Shown: piece after piece, positions 63,961 to 64,000 of the stretch
Position numbering within the stretch: the stretch's first letter is position 1
Layout: every line of letters starts with the position of its first letter
NCBI GenBank assembly: GCA_021186555.1
Contig: JAJKFL010000003.1
Coordinates: 31,608,908-31,672,907, forward strand
Direction: 5' to 3'
DNA length: 64,000 bases
Source of the DNA: Reticulitermes speratus
Taxonomy: Eukaryota > Arthropoda > Insecta > Blattodea > Rhinotermitidae
Notes under the pieces: generated by a model
The model's database searches: none
What the model saw: the letters and a program-made list of their open reading frames with translations, nothing else
What the model was told of the DNA's origin: nothing
Position numbers and translations under genes: made by a program

Positions 63961-64000
63961 CAAAGTCAAAATGAAAGAAACAGAAACAAACTTATATAAC

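Noticed and set aside
1-64000. CRISPR array, operon, bacterial promoter or phage attachment site
   Set aside because: Spliced gene, SINEs and eukaryotic transposons show that this is nuclear eukaryotic DNA; no regularly spaced direct repeats were seen.

Overview
This is a eukaryotic, AT-rich, intron- and repeat-dominated window. The gene content, the transposon families and the size of the introns point to an arthropod, most likely an insect with a large genome; the species cannot be named from the sequence. One host gene is visible: the middle of a VPS13 bridge-like lipid-transfer protein gene (VPS13A/C type) on the minus strand. I place 19 coding exons between 62844 and 4330, about 3.27 kb of coding sequence (about 1,090 codons). 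Neighbouring exons agree in splice phase, except for one single-base frameshift at about 46317. The N-terminal chorein end lies above 64000 and the C-terminal part below 1. The exons run from the last part of the repeated lipid-channel region (APVIII... at 62.8 kb) into the VAB/SHR-BD repeat domain (24.6 kb down to 4.3 kb).

The rest is intron filled with mobile DNA. 1-5 kb: a 0.9 kb palindrome and small hairpin repeats. 5.5-7.2 kb: a head-to-head inverted dimer of a Penelope-like element (GIY-YIG endonuclease end) inside one 13-bp target-site duplication. 7.5-10 kb: mariner-type relics and a Penelope RT fragment. 11.8-12.5 kb: a piggyBac-type MITE carrying a SINE. 14-17 kb: palindromes and non-LTR 3' ends. 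17.6-23.2 kb: a decayed non-LTR retrotransposon (coiled coil, SGNH esterase, APE endonuclease, RT) interrupted by a Penelope fragment and two pogo-type elements. 28.2-30.2 kb: an hAT relic holding a Tigger-type MITE, which holds an LTR-like insert. 30.9-34.2 kb: a nearly intact non-LTR element on the minus strand. 34.5-35.5, 36.4, 40.8-42.2, 53.5-54.1 and 63.0-63.7 kb: pogo/Tigger-type DNA transposons. 42.4-43.1, 51.5-55.0, 57.2 and 63.8 kb: tRNA-derived SINEs. 58.3-59.0 kb: mariner-like transposase. 59.5-61.9 kb: a BEL/Pao LTR element rearranged into a fold-back.

The most unusual pattern is a dispersed family of about eleven short motifs built like type I hammerhead ribozymes: CUGANGA, a variable hairpin, (G)AAA, a very short palindromic stem, then UA followed by GGGG that can pair with CCCC in front of the core. 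They sit at Penelope 3' ends, in the large palindrome and alone in introns. All carry an extra U after CUGANGA, so activity is uncertain.

No rRNA genes, functional tRNA genes, CRISPR arrays, operons or bacterial signals were seen. All assignments come from reading motifs and splice signals by eye; no database search was run.
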